From assembly GCA_003615045.1 (NCBI GenBank), contig ML014189.1, positions 18,776-82,775 of the forward strand: DNA of 64,000 nucleotides. The letters run 5' to 3'. A program made the position numbers and the translations under genes. Shown one piece after another: positions 10,543 through 20,063 of this stretch. The DNA comes from Caulochytrium protostelioides (lineage: Eukaryota; Chytridiomycota; Caulochytriomycetes; Caulochytriales; Caulochytriaceae). The first letter of the stretch is position 1. Each line of letters starts with the position of its first letter. Below the pieces are notes generated by a model. It was not told the origin of the DNA. It saw nothing but the letters and a program-made list of their open reading frames with translations, and did not search any database.

Positions 10543-12018
10543 ATGAGCGGGCCGCCCCGGTTCGCCGCCGCCGCCGCCGCCCGTCCTGGCGGCTACGGCC
10601 ACGGCTATGGCCATCCGATGGATGCCGACGGTCCTAAGCAAGGCGTCCTCCACGTCGAGATCGACGATGAGACTCAGCTCGCTGTCCTCCACCACCCGCA
10701 CCTCCCGCCCGCCAGCGCCGAGGCCTATCTCTTCCGCGTCCGGCTCGAGGCCGCCACGATCCCGGGCACCGTCTCCGTCACCGCGCCGCATGGTCGGCCG
10801 CTGCCCGCTGCCTCCGCGGCGGCGGAGGTCCCGCCGCCCCCGCCGATCGCGCTCCCAGAAGACCCGGCGCGCGGCGCCGCTGCTGTCGCGTACCGGCAGC
10901 GCTGCTTCGCGCCCCTCGTCGGCGTTGAGGACGCCGTCGACGCCGCCCAGCGCGACGCGGACCTCGCCCGGCCCGTCATCCAGCATTACAGGGCCATGAA
11001 GGCGTTTCTCGCCCAGCGGCGGGCTTACCAGCAACAGGTGGCGGCCACGGCGGCCGCGGCCACCTTGCCCGGCGGGGCCACTCCGTCGGCTCCGAGCCAT
11101 CCCACGGGCATGCCCGATGTGCATGATGCCGCCGCGTGGCAACGTCTCATCTGGCCGCAGACGGCGGCCGCGGGCGCATCCCATCGAGACGGATCCACCC
11201 CTGGCGGGCTCCCGCGCACGTCGCGGGTCGCGCAGCTGAACCAGCTGCAAGCGCTCACGATCCTCATGCACTGCGACCGGTGGATGGCGGCTGCGGCGGC
11301 GACATACAGCCGCGACCCGAGCGCGGCCACGCTGCGCGTCGCTGACGCCACGCTGCTGCGTTGGATGTACGCCCTACTGCTCTGCCTGGACGATCTGCTC
11401 GACGGCGACGACATCGCCGCGCTGCGCAGCCTCGCTAAGCATCTCCGCGATATGGCGCGCCGCGCCCTGCGCGAGCAGGTCCGCGTCTGCCCGACGCCCG
11501 TGCCCGCGCCGATACCGCCGCCTGCGCCTGCGCCTGCGTCGGCGCCGACCTCCATACCCCCACGGGCCGCCGGCGACGGCCGCGGGTATATGCCGCACTA
11601 TGGCCGGGGCCCGCCGGGGCCGCCAGGGCCGCCGCCGGTCCCGCCGTTGGCCCGGGGCGGCGCCGCGCCCACGCCCTCGCTGTGGACCCCGGGGCCGGCG
11701 CCCGGGACGCCCGCCGCCTCTTCGCCGTCTGCGCCCGGGGCGTCCCCGGCGCGGGCGGCGCAAGCGTCGCCGCCAGCCGTGGTCGGGCCGGACGGCACAC
11801 AGCCCTTCCTGGGCTCCGACGTCGCGGCCGGCATCTACCTCGTCATAGCGGTGATCACGTATGCGTACGGCCAGCGCGACGTCTATCTGAGCGGCCGCGA
11901 GCTCGGGCTGCCGGCAGCCCTGGCATCGCCGACGGCTCCATCGTCGGCGGCTCCCTCATCGCCGTCGCCGTCGCCGTCGCCGTCGTCGTCGTCGTCGTCG
12001 CCGTCACCGCCGTCTTGA
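10543..12018 (+). CDS. GEMIN2: Gemin2/SIP1-family (Brr1-like) snRNP assembly factor
   Basis: Gemin2 is the SMN-complex subunit that wraps the Sm D1/D2/E/F/G pentamer before it is loaded on snRNA. The 491-residue product carries the family boxes in order: ASAEAYLFRVRLEAATIPG (residues about 57-75; animal proteins have TPQEYLRRVQIEAAQ), a middle segment around YRQRCFAPLV, then LLRWMYALLLCLDDLLDGDD followed by LRSLAKHLRDMARRA (about 272-310), and finally IAVITYAYGQRDVYLSG (about 436-452), equivalent to the C-terminal SRYFDQRDL segment. A 110-residue Pro/Ala insertion separates the last two boxes, and a poly-Ser/Pro tail ends the protein, explaining why it is longer than human Gemin2 (280). I chose the ATG at 10543; 10423 is an upstream alternative. 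A possible ERD2-family gene starts 74 bp after its stop. Confidence 0.8.
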   Translation: MSGPPRFAAAAAARPGGYGHGYGHPMDADGPKQGVLHVEIDDETQLAVLHHPHLPPASAEAYLFRVRLEAATIPGTVSVTAPHGRPLPAASAAAEVPPPPPIALPEDPARGAAAVAYRQRCFAPLVGVEDAVDAAQRDADLARPVIQHYRAMKAFLAQRRAYQQQVAATAAAATLPGGATPSAPSHPTGMPDVHDAAAWQRLIWPQTAAAGASHRDGSTPGGLPRTSRVAQLNQLQALTILMHCDRWMAAAAATYSRDPSAATLRVADATLLRWMYALLLCLDDLLDGDDIAALRSLAKHLRDMARRALREQVRVCPTPVPAPIPPPAPAPASAPTSIPPRAAGDGRGYMPHYGRGPPGPPGPPPVPPLARGGAAPTPSLWTPGPAPGTPAASSPSAPGASPARAAQASPPAVVGPDGTQPFLGSDVAAGIYLVIAVITYAYGQRDVYLSGRELGLPAALASPTAPSSAAPSSPSPSPSPSSSSSSPSPPS

Positions 12019-12060
12019 ACGTCGTTGGGGTTTCCATCGACTTGGTCACCATCGCTTTTT

Positions 12061-12092
<32 letters not shown>

Positions 12093-12093
<1 letters not shown>

Positions 12094-12767
12094 TGGCGTT
12101 CTGGCTCGATGTCGCTTCGGATGCGATGCACTGCACGGCGCACGTATACCTCTTGCACCGGATCACCACCCAGCGCACGTATGATTTGTCGGCCCGCACC
12201 TACTTTCTGTTCTGGCTTTCGGCCGTGATCCGCCTCCCGCTGCTGACCTCGTACCGCATCGACTTGTATGATGCCCTCTTCACGTGCGTGACTTTGATCG
12301 CGTCGGCCTTCATCATGGTGCAGCTGCGCCGGCCGATGCAGACGGCCAAGTCGGCGTTCGACGCGGTCCCGCCGGCCGTCGTGCTGACGGGCGCCGGCGT
12401 GCTGGCCGCGCTATTTACGCCGCGGTACGAGTGGCCCGCTTATCTCTATACCTTTGCGCTCTTTGTCGAGAGCATGGCACTGCTCCCGCAAATCCTGGCC
12501 ATGCAGCATGCGGACCGGCGGCGGCCGCAAGCGCTGACGCCGACGTACTTTACCCTCATCGTGTGGTATGGCGTCTTTGCCATTGCGAGCCAGTTCTTGC
12601 ACCTGCGCGCGCAGTTCCCCATGACGCCCGAGATGCTGATCCGCGAAATCCTAGAAGACCGGTTCATCTGCGGCACCATGTATCTCTTTGTCTACGGCGT
12701 CCTCGCCCATCTCTACGACGACAAGATCGGCGGGTTGAATCAGAAGGCCGAGGGCAAGACCGACTAG
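12093..12767 (+). CDS. ERD2-family (ER-lumen-protein-receptor-like) seven-helix membrane protein
   Basis: The 224-residue hydrophobic protein matches ERD2/KDEL receptors in length (about 215) and layout. The ATG at 12093 gives MAFWLDVASDAMHCTAHVYL, parallel to the family start (…RLTGDLSHLAAI). Other matching segments are DLSARTYFLFWLSAVIRL, EWPAYLYTFALFVESMALLP followed by QI, and LTPTYFTLIVWYGVFAI. Family receptors have TRYLDL after the second helix and an Arg in the fifth-helix LYRALY motif; here the first reads IRLPLL and the second WYGVFA, so several residues known to contact the retrieval signal are replaced. It may therefore be a divergent ERD2-like protein rather than the true HDEL receptor. 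Stop is TAG at 12765. The same frame is open far upstream through a GCC-repeat Ala run, but that part lacks homology. Confidence 0.7.
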
Positions 12768-12966
12768 ACATGAATTTGGACCCCTGCCTGCGATCCCTGA
12801 AATGGTGAGCATAGATCACTGTAAATGATAGGAAGGAGAATTGAAATTGAATTATAGTACAAAAAAGAGAACCAGGATGTCACGCCGTAAAGCGCGATAG
12901 TGCGCGTGGGGCGCATAATTTAATAGAGACGGCACGGGTGGCCAGCGCTCATCGCATGCTCGAGGA

Positions 12967-13185
12967 TTAGAAGCAGAAGCAGCAGAAATCCGAGCACATG
13001 TTGCAGATGGCGCAGCAGAGCAAGCACTCGATCAGCGACTGGCAGCAGCCCTTCGGTTGGCTGCGGACGGGCTGCGCGGCCACGTAAGCTTGATTTTGGT
13101 AGCCGCCTTGGTAGCCACCACCTTGGTAGCCACCACCTTGGTAGCCGTTGGATGGGGGGTAGCCCTGGCTGTTGTACTGCTGCAT
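12967..13185 (-). CDS. Small cysteine-rich transmembrane (CYSTM-like) protein
   Basis: This 72-residue protein starts at the ATG at 13185 (MQQYNSQGYPPSNGYQ). Its first half is a Gly/Tyr/Gln repeat (YQGGG units, from a 15-bp DNA repeat at 13102-13145). The C-terminus is a compact Cys-rich hydrophobic segment, CCQSLIECLLCCAICNMC followed by SDFCCFCF. A Pro/Gln/Tyr/Gly-rich hydrophilic N-terminus with a terminal Cys-rich membrane module is the CYSTM architecture, found in fungal and plant stress-related tail-anchored proteins. Longer upstream in-frame sequence (to 13380) is not conserved-looking and probably is 5' leader. Assignment rests on architecture. Confidence 0.7.
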   Translation of the reverse strand: MQQYNSQGYPPSNGYQGGGYQGGGYQGGYQNQAYVAAQPVRSQPKGCCQSLIECLLCCAICNMCSDFCCFCF

Positions 13186-16100
13186 GGTGCGGGTCGAAGT
13201 CCGAAGTGTCAATGAGGGTCTGGTGCGAGGGCGATGAAAAATGGCGAACCGGTCGTCGATAATGAAGATGAGGAAATACGATGCACGATACCAATGAGGT
13301 TTGACGCAATGTATACCGTGTATGATGAACTGAGGTGGAAGAAGGGATGTCCCACACTCACATGGGCGTGAGGGTTTCACGATTACCTCGACGTTCGCGG
13401 GATGTCGCGCCGAATGGGGAGACCCGCGGGGATCTCACCTATATAGGCCTGACGCCTCGCGTGGCCGCGCCCAGAACTCGATACCGACGATGACATGATT
13501 TGCGCGTCTTACGAAGCGCCCGCGAAGCCGGCCAGGTGGCAAACCATCGCGGAAAAGAAAATCAGGGAAAAACGGGAACGAGGCTTCGCTGTCGTCGTGC
13601 GTCAGCGCCCTCCGTGTCACCATGCCACGACGTGTCGTATCCATCGGAGTCGCTGGGCAGGCCACGGCTGGGATCGGCATCTCCTGCTCGTATGCCTGGG
13701 ACGGGTGACGCAGCGAAGGGAAGCGGCGTCCGCATGAGGGCTGACGAAGCCGGCTCGGGCGCTGACGGCGTCGGTCGCCGCGGCCCGCGTGGCGGCATGG
13801 CCTTGACGGCAGGACCTCTGAGCCATGAGCCATGGAGCACCCGCCGTGCGTCGTCGTTTGGGCCCATGAGCCAAGCGTGGGGGAGGCCACGGCCGGACAG
13901 GAACGGCGGGCCAGGGGCCGTACGGGCGACCGCGGGGCTTCGCTTTCGTCCTTCCCCCCCGACGGCTTAGCCGCGGCAGTGTCAAGCCGCAACGTCGTCA
14001 TTGTATCGATGTCATGCGATGGAGTCGATGATCCGACGCGAGAAACATCCCGTCGCCGTCCATAGTTCCGTGCCACGGACCGACGCCGAAGCCATCGGCA
14101 CGACTGATGAATCGGCCGACGGCATCGCCTGGAACGGATTCCGCATGTTGAACTCGATTTATCTATGGTCCACCAGAATCCGGCCCACGATTCGGCTTTC
14201 CGCTCTCGGATCAAGCGGTCGTGCCTGGCACCCACGTGGATGCCACGTGGCATCTCCACGCGGGTCTTCTCGACAACCCCCGAGCGAGCATCGTCAACGG
14301 ATGCTGACATCCTGGTGGGTAACCATGTATCATTGTCTGTTGTCTATCGCTGAGCGTCCGTTGCATCGATGGGTCGTCCAAATGCACAGGCAGGCGACGC
14401 ACCTCGTTGAGTGAGCACATCGTCGACATCACCGTCGTCGTGCTCACTGCACGCGAGCATCCCATCGGCTCCATGGGGCGGCGCCGAGCCACCGTCGGCA
14501 GATGTCTCGTGCGGACGGCAGATCCATCATGCAGGCAGCATTCACCGAGACGGCGACGGCGGCGGGGCAAGACGCCTGTCGCGGACGGCGATCGGAGTTT
14601 CAGAGGCCGATCCATCGGCCGATCCGTCTTGGCTCGCCGCCTGGGCGGCGAGCATGCCTCCGTGGAGAGCGGATAGCCAAGACGCCCATGCCGCACGTTC
14701 AGCCGCCCCGCGACGCGACGACGGCGGTCGTGTGAGGCGGCGGCAGCGAAGGGCGAAGGCCCGTAGGCCACGGCACGAGCGGCGGCGGCCCCCCCCAGAT
14801 TCTGATGCCGCCCGCCATCCGGCAGAAACACGATGGCGCCTCAGGCCGATCGCGAGCGTATCATGGCGCCGTGACCCGCAGCAGCCGTCTCCCGGATCCC
14901 CGCACGCGGTGTCGAGCCGTGGACGGCGGCGGACGGCGACGGACGGCGATAGCGCGACGGCGACGGAGGACGGATGCATGGCTTTGGACGCCGGTCGCCA
15001 GGTCGCGCCGGTGTGTGTGACGGTACCCGCCGTCCGCGAAACGGCCCATCACTCAGCAGCCGGCCCTATGCATACGCAGAGGCGACCGCCTGTGCCGCCG
15101 CCGCCACCCGCCAGCCGCGATCACGACGACGGCCACAGCGACAACGATGACCACGACCATGCATCGACCGCTGGATGGATCCTCGCCAGGCGGACGACGA
15201 CGAGGCCGATCGAGGCCGACATGCGATTGCGCACCACGAGGAGGTGGGCCAGCGCAGCTCGTGACGGCGATGTCCAGCAACGGCAACCGGCTCTCCCCAT
15301 CGCCTGACGTCGTCGTCGTCGCCGTCGTCGCCGTCGCGGCGGAGGGACACCGCCATCCCGGGCCCCGCAGACGTCCTCAGGCCTAGGGCGGCGGCCGATC
15401 GGCGACGAGCGGAGGGCAGCGCCGCTGCGCCAAAATAAAGGCGAAATCCATCGGATTTCACCAGGACGCGACGGCGGGAAGTGCGCGATGGAACGGCATG
15501 GCATGGCGCCCATGGTTTCGGGAATGCCGCGCGCAGGACAGACCGCCCGCGATGCCCAACAAACCCCGGTTTCACCGAGGCCACCGGGACCGCAGCCGCC
15601 GCGGTCTCCACGCGATCAGCCCCTCCCTCCCCCCGGCCGCCGCCCATCCACCCACCAGGCGTCGGCAGGTCTGGTATGGCGCGCGGTATGCCGCTTTCGG
15701 GGGTGCTCGTTGTCCCTACGAGTCAGCAAACAGACCGCGTAAGCCCGATCGGTCCGATTGTTCGTGCCGATCCCCGGTGGCGAAGGAAGCCCTTCCCAGG
15801 GCGCCTCCCCGATGGCGACGGCGGCAACGACAGCGGCAACAATGAGGCTAGGCCCCTGTCCTTTGTTGCACCATGATTGAGCCGGTCGAGCCGGTCTGGC
15901 CGGTCTGGCCGGTCTGGCTGCAGGGTATGGCATGGCATGGTCTGACATGATCCTTTCTTTTACGCAAGACATACTATGCTTTGCCGATCTCATAGAGGCT
16001 ACCGAACACGGGCGTCGGAGTTACGACGCAAGTCATGCAGCTTCCATCCATCGCCCGCATGGTAGTCATTCATGGCATTTTTTGATCGAGCGCCATGCTA

Positions 16101-16445
16101 ACACCCTTGATCCCGTGGTTCTAGCTCGCTGTTCTAGCTCGCTGTTCTAGCTCGCCAGCCTCCTCTGCATCCGACCTCATCTCACGCGTCCGTCGCTACC
16201 ATTGCATACCTTCCATTTTCATTGATTCGATCCTGTTGCATGCGGCCCCCGACGCCCAACCCATGTAGCGATCCAGCGACATCCAGCGGCCCCGACGATT
16301 CTCCACCGCACTTCCGCGGCCCCATCGCGCGTCTCGCACGCATTACTGCCGCTCCCAGCCAGACGACAAGCCGACGCTCTCGACCACGCCGGCGTTCCAC
16401 GTGGCTTCGCGACGCTTCTCCTTCCTCGTCGGGACCGCCGCCATC
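13186..16445. other. 3.3 kb stretch without a convincing gene
   Basis: No recognisable protein on either strand. Open frames of up to about 300 codons (13435-14310 minus, 14411-15307 plus) are Arg/Pro/Ser-rich, overlap one another in several frames and show no domain text. A 16-bp perfect palindrome centred on CACGTG lies at 14239-14254. A CTCGCTGTTCTAG tandem repeat is seen near 16125-16150. Confidence 0.5.
14239..14254. promoter_or_regulatory. 16-bp perfect palindrome with CACGTG core
   Basis: GATGCCACGTGGCATC equals its own reverse complement and contains the E-box CACGTG bound by bHLH factors. A second CACGTG occurs 12 bp upstream at 14233. No gene start is nearby, so a regulatory role is only a possibility. 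Confidence 0.3.
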
Positions 16446-17693
16446 ATGCTGCAACGCCGGCTCCCGGCCTCGCCGCTCATCAAGCACGCCCTCTGGGCCG
16501 AGCGCACCGGCACCGCGCTCGCGGCGCCCATCCCGGCCCATGCCGCCCGGTACTATCCCACCTCGGCCGCAGAACCGCCGTCACCCACCGCCGCCGCGGC
16601 CACGCCGGCGACGGCGACGGCCACCGGCAGCCTGAGGCGCGGCGATCGCGCCCGCGTCGTGGGCTGCCGCCCTGCGCCGGCCATCGAGCCGCCGCCCCGC
16701 GCCGGATCCGCCCCGACCCCGACCCCGGCCCGCGTCTCGGCTACTCGCGACGCGACAGGCGCACCGTGCGCCGCCCATGACGCCCGCCGGGCGCCCAGCG
16801 CCGGTCCACGGACGCGCTGCCGTGCTGCAGGCGGCCGCGACGGTCGCGCCGCTGCGGCCGCTGCGGCCGCCGTCGGCCACGAGACGGGACAGATGGCGCT
16901 TCTGCAGGCGCCGGAGCGCTACATCGGTCTCTTGCTCGGCCGGGCGCTCGCCGGGTGCACGGCCGAGCGGACAGCGACGCTTCTGCAAGCGGCTCAGCGG
17001 CCGCCCACGGCTGGCATCGTCGCAGCGCTCGTGGACGGCCTTGAGGGCGCCATGGCCGCGGCGGCGGTTCCGCGGTCCGGCGGCGCCGCGGCCAGCGGCA
17101 TCGGCGCGCCGCAGCAGGCCGTCTTGCACCGCCTGCTGCTCGTCACGCTGCTGGCCGTGCGCTTCCCGCACGCCATGAGCCGCGGCCTCACCGCGCCGCG
17201 GCTCGTGCCGCGCATCGCCGAGGCGCTCGTGGCCTGCCTGACCGCCGTGCTCGCCGCTTGCCCGGCCGAGCGATCGCGCGCGCGCTCGCCGTCGCCGTCG
17301 TCGTCGCCCTTGATGGCCGCCCGTCAGCACGGCGACGGTCTCGCCGCCCCCGCGACGCAGGCCTTGTTCCGCGTGGTTCTGGAGACGGCGCGAGACGTCG
17401 CGGGCTTGTCGCCGCGGCTGGCGGGCGCGTTGCGCGCCGCGGGCATCCTACACGGCTTGCACGCGGCGCTGCACGCGGACGGGCTCGGCGCGAGCGACGC
17501 GGCCCGCGTGATGGCGTGCGTCGTCGCGCTCACGCCGTGGGTGCCCGAAGCCGACCTGTCCACGTGGTATGCGCCCTTCCCGGCCGACGTGTTGCGCGAG
17601 ATGCATACGCTGGTGGAAGAGTCGACCTGGAGCGGAATGGACGACGAGGACGACGAGGACGAAATTACGGAGCGCGCCGAGAATAGGGACTGA
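16446..17693 (+). CDS. Hypothetical protein, Ala-rich, possible mitochondrial presequence
   Basis: A 415-residue frame from the ATG at 16446 to TGA at 17691. I do not recognise the family. The first 35 residues (MLQRRLPASPLIKHALWAER onwards) lack acidic residues at the very start and contain spaced Arg/Lys, which could be a mitochondrial targeting sequence. Residues about 25-150 are Pro/Arg/Ala-rich low complexity. From about residue 150 the text looks like a real helical domain: QMALLQAPERYIGLLLGRAL, a long Ala/Leu-rich helical region with AVLHRLLLVTLLAVRFPHAM, then LSTWYAPFPADVLREMHTLV. It ends in an acidic tail (DDEDDEDEITERAENRD). Helical repeats of the ARM type are one possibility, but no motif proves it. 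Upstream in-frame sequence starts only at GTG. Confidence 0.55.
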   Translation: MLQRRLPASPLIKHALWAERTGTALAAPIPAHAARYYPTSAAEPPSPTAAAATPATATATGSLRRGDRARVVGCRPAPAIEPPPRAGSAPTPTPARVSATRDATGAPCAAHDARRAPSAGPRTRCRAAGGRDGRAAAAAAAAVGHETGQMALLQAPERYIGLLLGRALAGCTAERTATLLQAAQRPPTAGIVAALVDGLEGAMAAAAVPRSGGAAASGIGAPQQAVLHRLLLVTLLAVRFPHAMSRGLTAPRLVPRIAEALVACLTAVLAACPAERSRARSPSPSSSPLMAARQHGDGLAAPATQALFRVVLETARDVAGLSPRLAGALRAAGILHGLHAALHADGLGASDAARVMACVVALTPWVPEADLSTWYAPFPADVLREMHTLVEESTWSGMDDEDDEDEITERAENRD

Positions 17694-18746
17694 TTCTGCG
17701 GAAACTCTACCATTCACGGGTCCAGCCGGGACTTTCGGTCGTTCTCATTCGTCGGTTGATCGGCGAGACATACTCCACAACGAGTATGGCTTTTTCTCAT
17801 ATCAGTGCATCCTTTTTTTTCTTTTTTTCTTTTTTTGATCCCGAGTCCGGAGGAATGGTTAAATACGTAAATGGTAAATTCGTTTTAGCGGCATTATCGA
17901 CATTAAATGGTATGAGGTCGACGGGAAGAAAGCAGGAGTCGCACAGAGTGCGCTCGTTGGATCGAAGGAAGGAGGCACGGCCACGGACGGCATCAGAAGC
18001 GAGCGAAGGATCCAAGCAAAGCCCCGTGTATTTTCGTGGTGGTCATGGGAGGCCATGGGCATGATGGATGCAGCAGTACCCCGCATCAAGGGGGCCCCGT
18101 TGATCACGCGATCAAGCGGCGTGCGCATCGGTCCACGCGCCATGACGCCATACCGTCACAAGGAAGGAGGGTGGGTGGGTGGGAAAGGAAGACACACACG
18201 CGCACATGTATACCGAGGTCCACATGGGCACGGGTGGTTCAGGGCCACACCTTCGCACACACACAGCAAACAGCGCGCCGTGACCACGGCACGGGCATCG
18301 CAGGAAGCACGGCTGCTGCCCGCGCCCGATGGGATCATGCTAACATGCTGCTAAAGACGGCTCCGGGGATGGCGACCGCCATGACGGGGAGATGACGGTG
18401 GTAAGCAATGCGACCAGCCATGAGAGAACGGGATCTCCGGGACCCTTTCTGGTTCCTCATCCAAGCTAGCAACGGGCATGTGACCACTGCGAATAGTCGT
18501 CATCCCTATCGGCGTGCCATAGGTGTGCCATAGGCATCACTTGGTGTGCCATGGTGGGTGGGTGTGCGTGAGAGTGCGTCTGAGCATCGGGTGGTGTATG
18601 TGGTTGGGGGCATCAGCAGGGGAGCATAGGGGCAGGAAGAAAGAAACACAGCCATTCACAAAACGGCTACGACGCGCCAGCAGAAAAGCAAAGAAAAAGG
18701 AAAAACAGGGCAGCGGACGCGACGGCAATCATGGGTTTCCGGGGGT
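17694..18746. other. Intergenic stretch with poly-T tract
   Basis: This is the 3' region shared by the convergent genes ending at 17693 and 18747. It has a T-rich run (17809-17836) and is visibly more AT-rich than the flanks. No gene seen. Confidence 0.5.
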
Positions 18747-20063
18747 TTACTGATTGGCCACATAGCTGGCCTGCACAGGCGCGGGTTGCGACGTGGTCGC
18801 CGGGTAATGCGCGTCGGCCTGGGCATACTGGGCATAGTCAGACTGCGGCGCGCCCGAGACGGCGGGCGCAGCCGACCCCGATGGCTGTGCCATCATCCCG
18901 GTATACGGGTCAGCGACGCCGTTGTTGGCCTCCTGGGCGTACAGGGTGGCGTCCTGCGGGGCGTACATGCCCTCCGGCGGCGCCGGCGTGTACGCGACCT
19001 GGCCCGCTTGGGTCGCGGGTGCCGTGGCATAGTAGGTCGTGCCTGTGGCGTGCGGGTAGTAGTAGCCGACCATCTGAGGGTCGTAGTAGACGCTGCCGGC
19101 CATCGGGGGGGCCATGCCCATGCCCATGCCCATGCCGGCCGCGGCATCGGCGGCGCCCATGCCGCTGGTGTCGCCCATGTTCTGCATGGCCGGCGAGGCC
19201 GAGCCCATCTGCGCGGAGGCGTTGGTCGCCGGGGTAAAGTCGAGGTCGTCCTTGGCGGCCCGACGGCGGGCGCGGTTCACGCGGAAGAGCACGATGCCGA
19301 CGATCAGGACGACGAGGGCCACCACGACGACGACGATCGCGACGATCGCGCCCGAGCTGATGCCGCCCGAGTCCTTCGCGTTGGACTGCGCTGGGTCGAC
19401 CGTGGTCGGCACGACGGTGGTGGTGGGCACCATGGTGGTGCTCAGCGAGAGCGACGTCGAGCCGTTGGTGTCGGTCACGGTGACCGTCACAACGCTCGCG
19501 ACGTCCGTCGAGATGGTCGCCTGCGTCGTCGTCGGGCGCTCGGTCGTCGAGGTCTCCGGCGGCGAGGTCGTCGTCGGCGCGGGTGTGGTGTTGTTGCCGT
19601 TCGTCGGCGACGGCGACGGCGCATTCGTGGTCGACGGGGCCTGTGTGGTGGTCGGCGCCTGCGTCGTGGTCGGCGCCCGCGTCGTGGTCGACGACGACGA
19701 CGAAGAGGACGACGAAGTAGCGGACGACGACGACGGCGCCGGGGCAGCCGTGGCCGAGCTTGAGGCGGGAGCCGACGACGTGGGGGCGGCTGTGGCCTGC
19801 GAAGAAGCATCCGACGACTGCGGCGCTCGGCGCACGCGGCGAATGGGCTCCGGCGCGACGGCCATGGCCGTTGCGGTGGTCATTGTGGTGTCCGGGGGCG
19901 GCAGCTGGACGCCGACGCGAATCACATCCGACAAGTCGACGGAGGCCATGCCCGAGTCCGTCGGCGGGCTGGCCGCGGCGTAGGCAGTCGTCGCCGCGGC
20001 CGTGATCATGAGCAGCGCCGCATAGGCGGTGGCGGCCGAAGCCGCCGTCATCGTCAAGCGCAT
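18747..20063 (-). CDS. Single-pass Ser/Thr-rich surface protein with signal peptide
   Basis: The 438-residue product reads from the ATG at 20063. Residues 1-31 form a signal peptide (MRLTMTAASAATAYAALLMI followed by TAAATTAYAAA). An ectodomain to about residue 235 is dominated by Ser/Thr/Pro/Ala with TTTQAP-type repeats, expected to be heavily O-glycosylated. A single transmembrane segment follows at about 238-260 (GAIVAIVVVVVALVVLIVGI), then a basic stop-transfer RVNRARRRAAK. The cytosolic tail of about 170 residues is rich in Gly, Met, Tyr and Ala (GYYYPHATGTTYYATAP). The arrangement is that of fungal wall sensors or Skg6-like surface proteins, but no WSC or cysteine-rich domain is present, so the specific role is unknown. 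Confidence 0.65.
   Translation of the reverse strand: MRLTMTAASAATAYAALLMITAAATTAYAAASPPTDSGMASVDLSDVIRVGVQLPPPDTTMTTATAMAVAPEPIRRVRRAPQSSDASSQATAAPTSSAPASSSATAAPAPSSSSATSSSSSSSSSTTTRAPTTTQAPTTTQAPSTTNAPSPSPTNGNNTTPAPTTTSPPETSTTERPTTTQATISTDVASVVTVTVTDTNGSTSLSLSTTMVPTTTVVPTTVDPAQSNAKDSGGISSGAIVAIVVVVVALVVLIVGIVLFRVNRARRRAAKDDLDFTPATNASAQMGSASPAMQNMGDTSGMGAADAAAGMGMGMGMAPPMAGSVYYDPQMVGYYYPHATGTTYYATAPATQAGQVAYTPAPPEGMYAPQDATLYAQEANNGVADPYTGMMAQPSGSAAPAVSGAPQSDYAQYAQADAHYPATTSQPAPVQASYVANQ

Noticed and set aside
13435..14310. 291-codon minus-strand frame
   Set aside because: No domain, biased Arg/Ser composition, and overlapping open frames on the other strand of similar quality.
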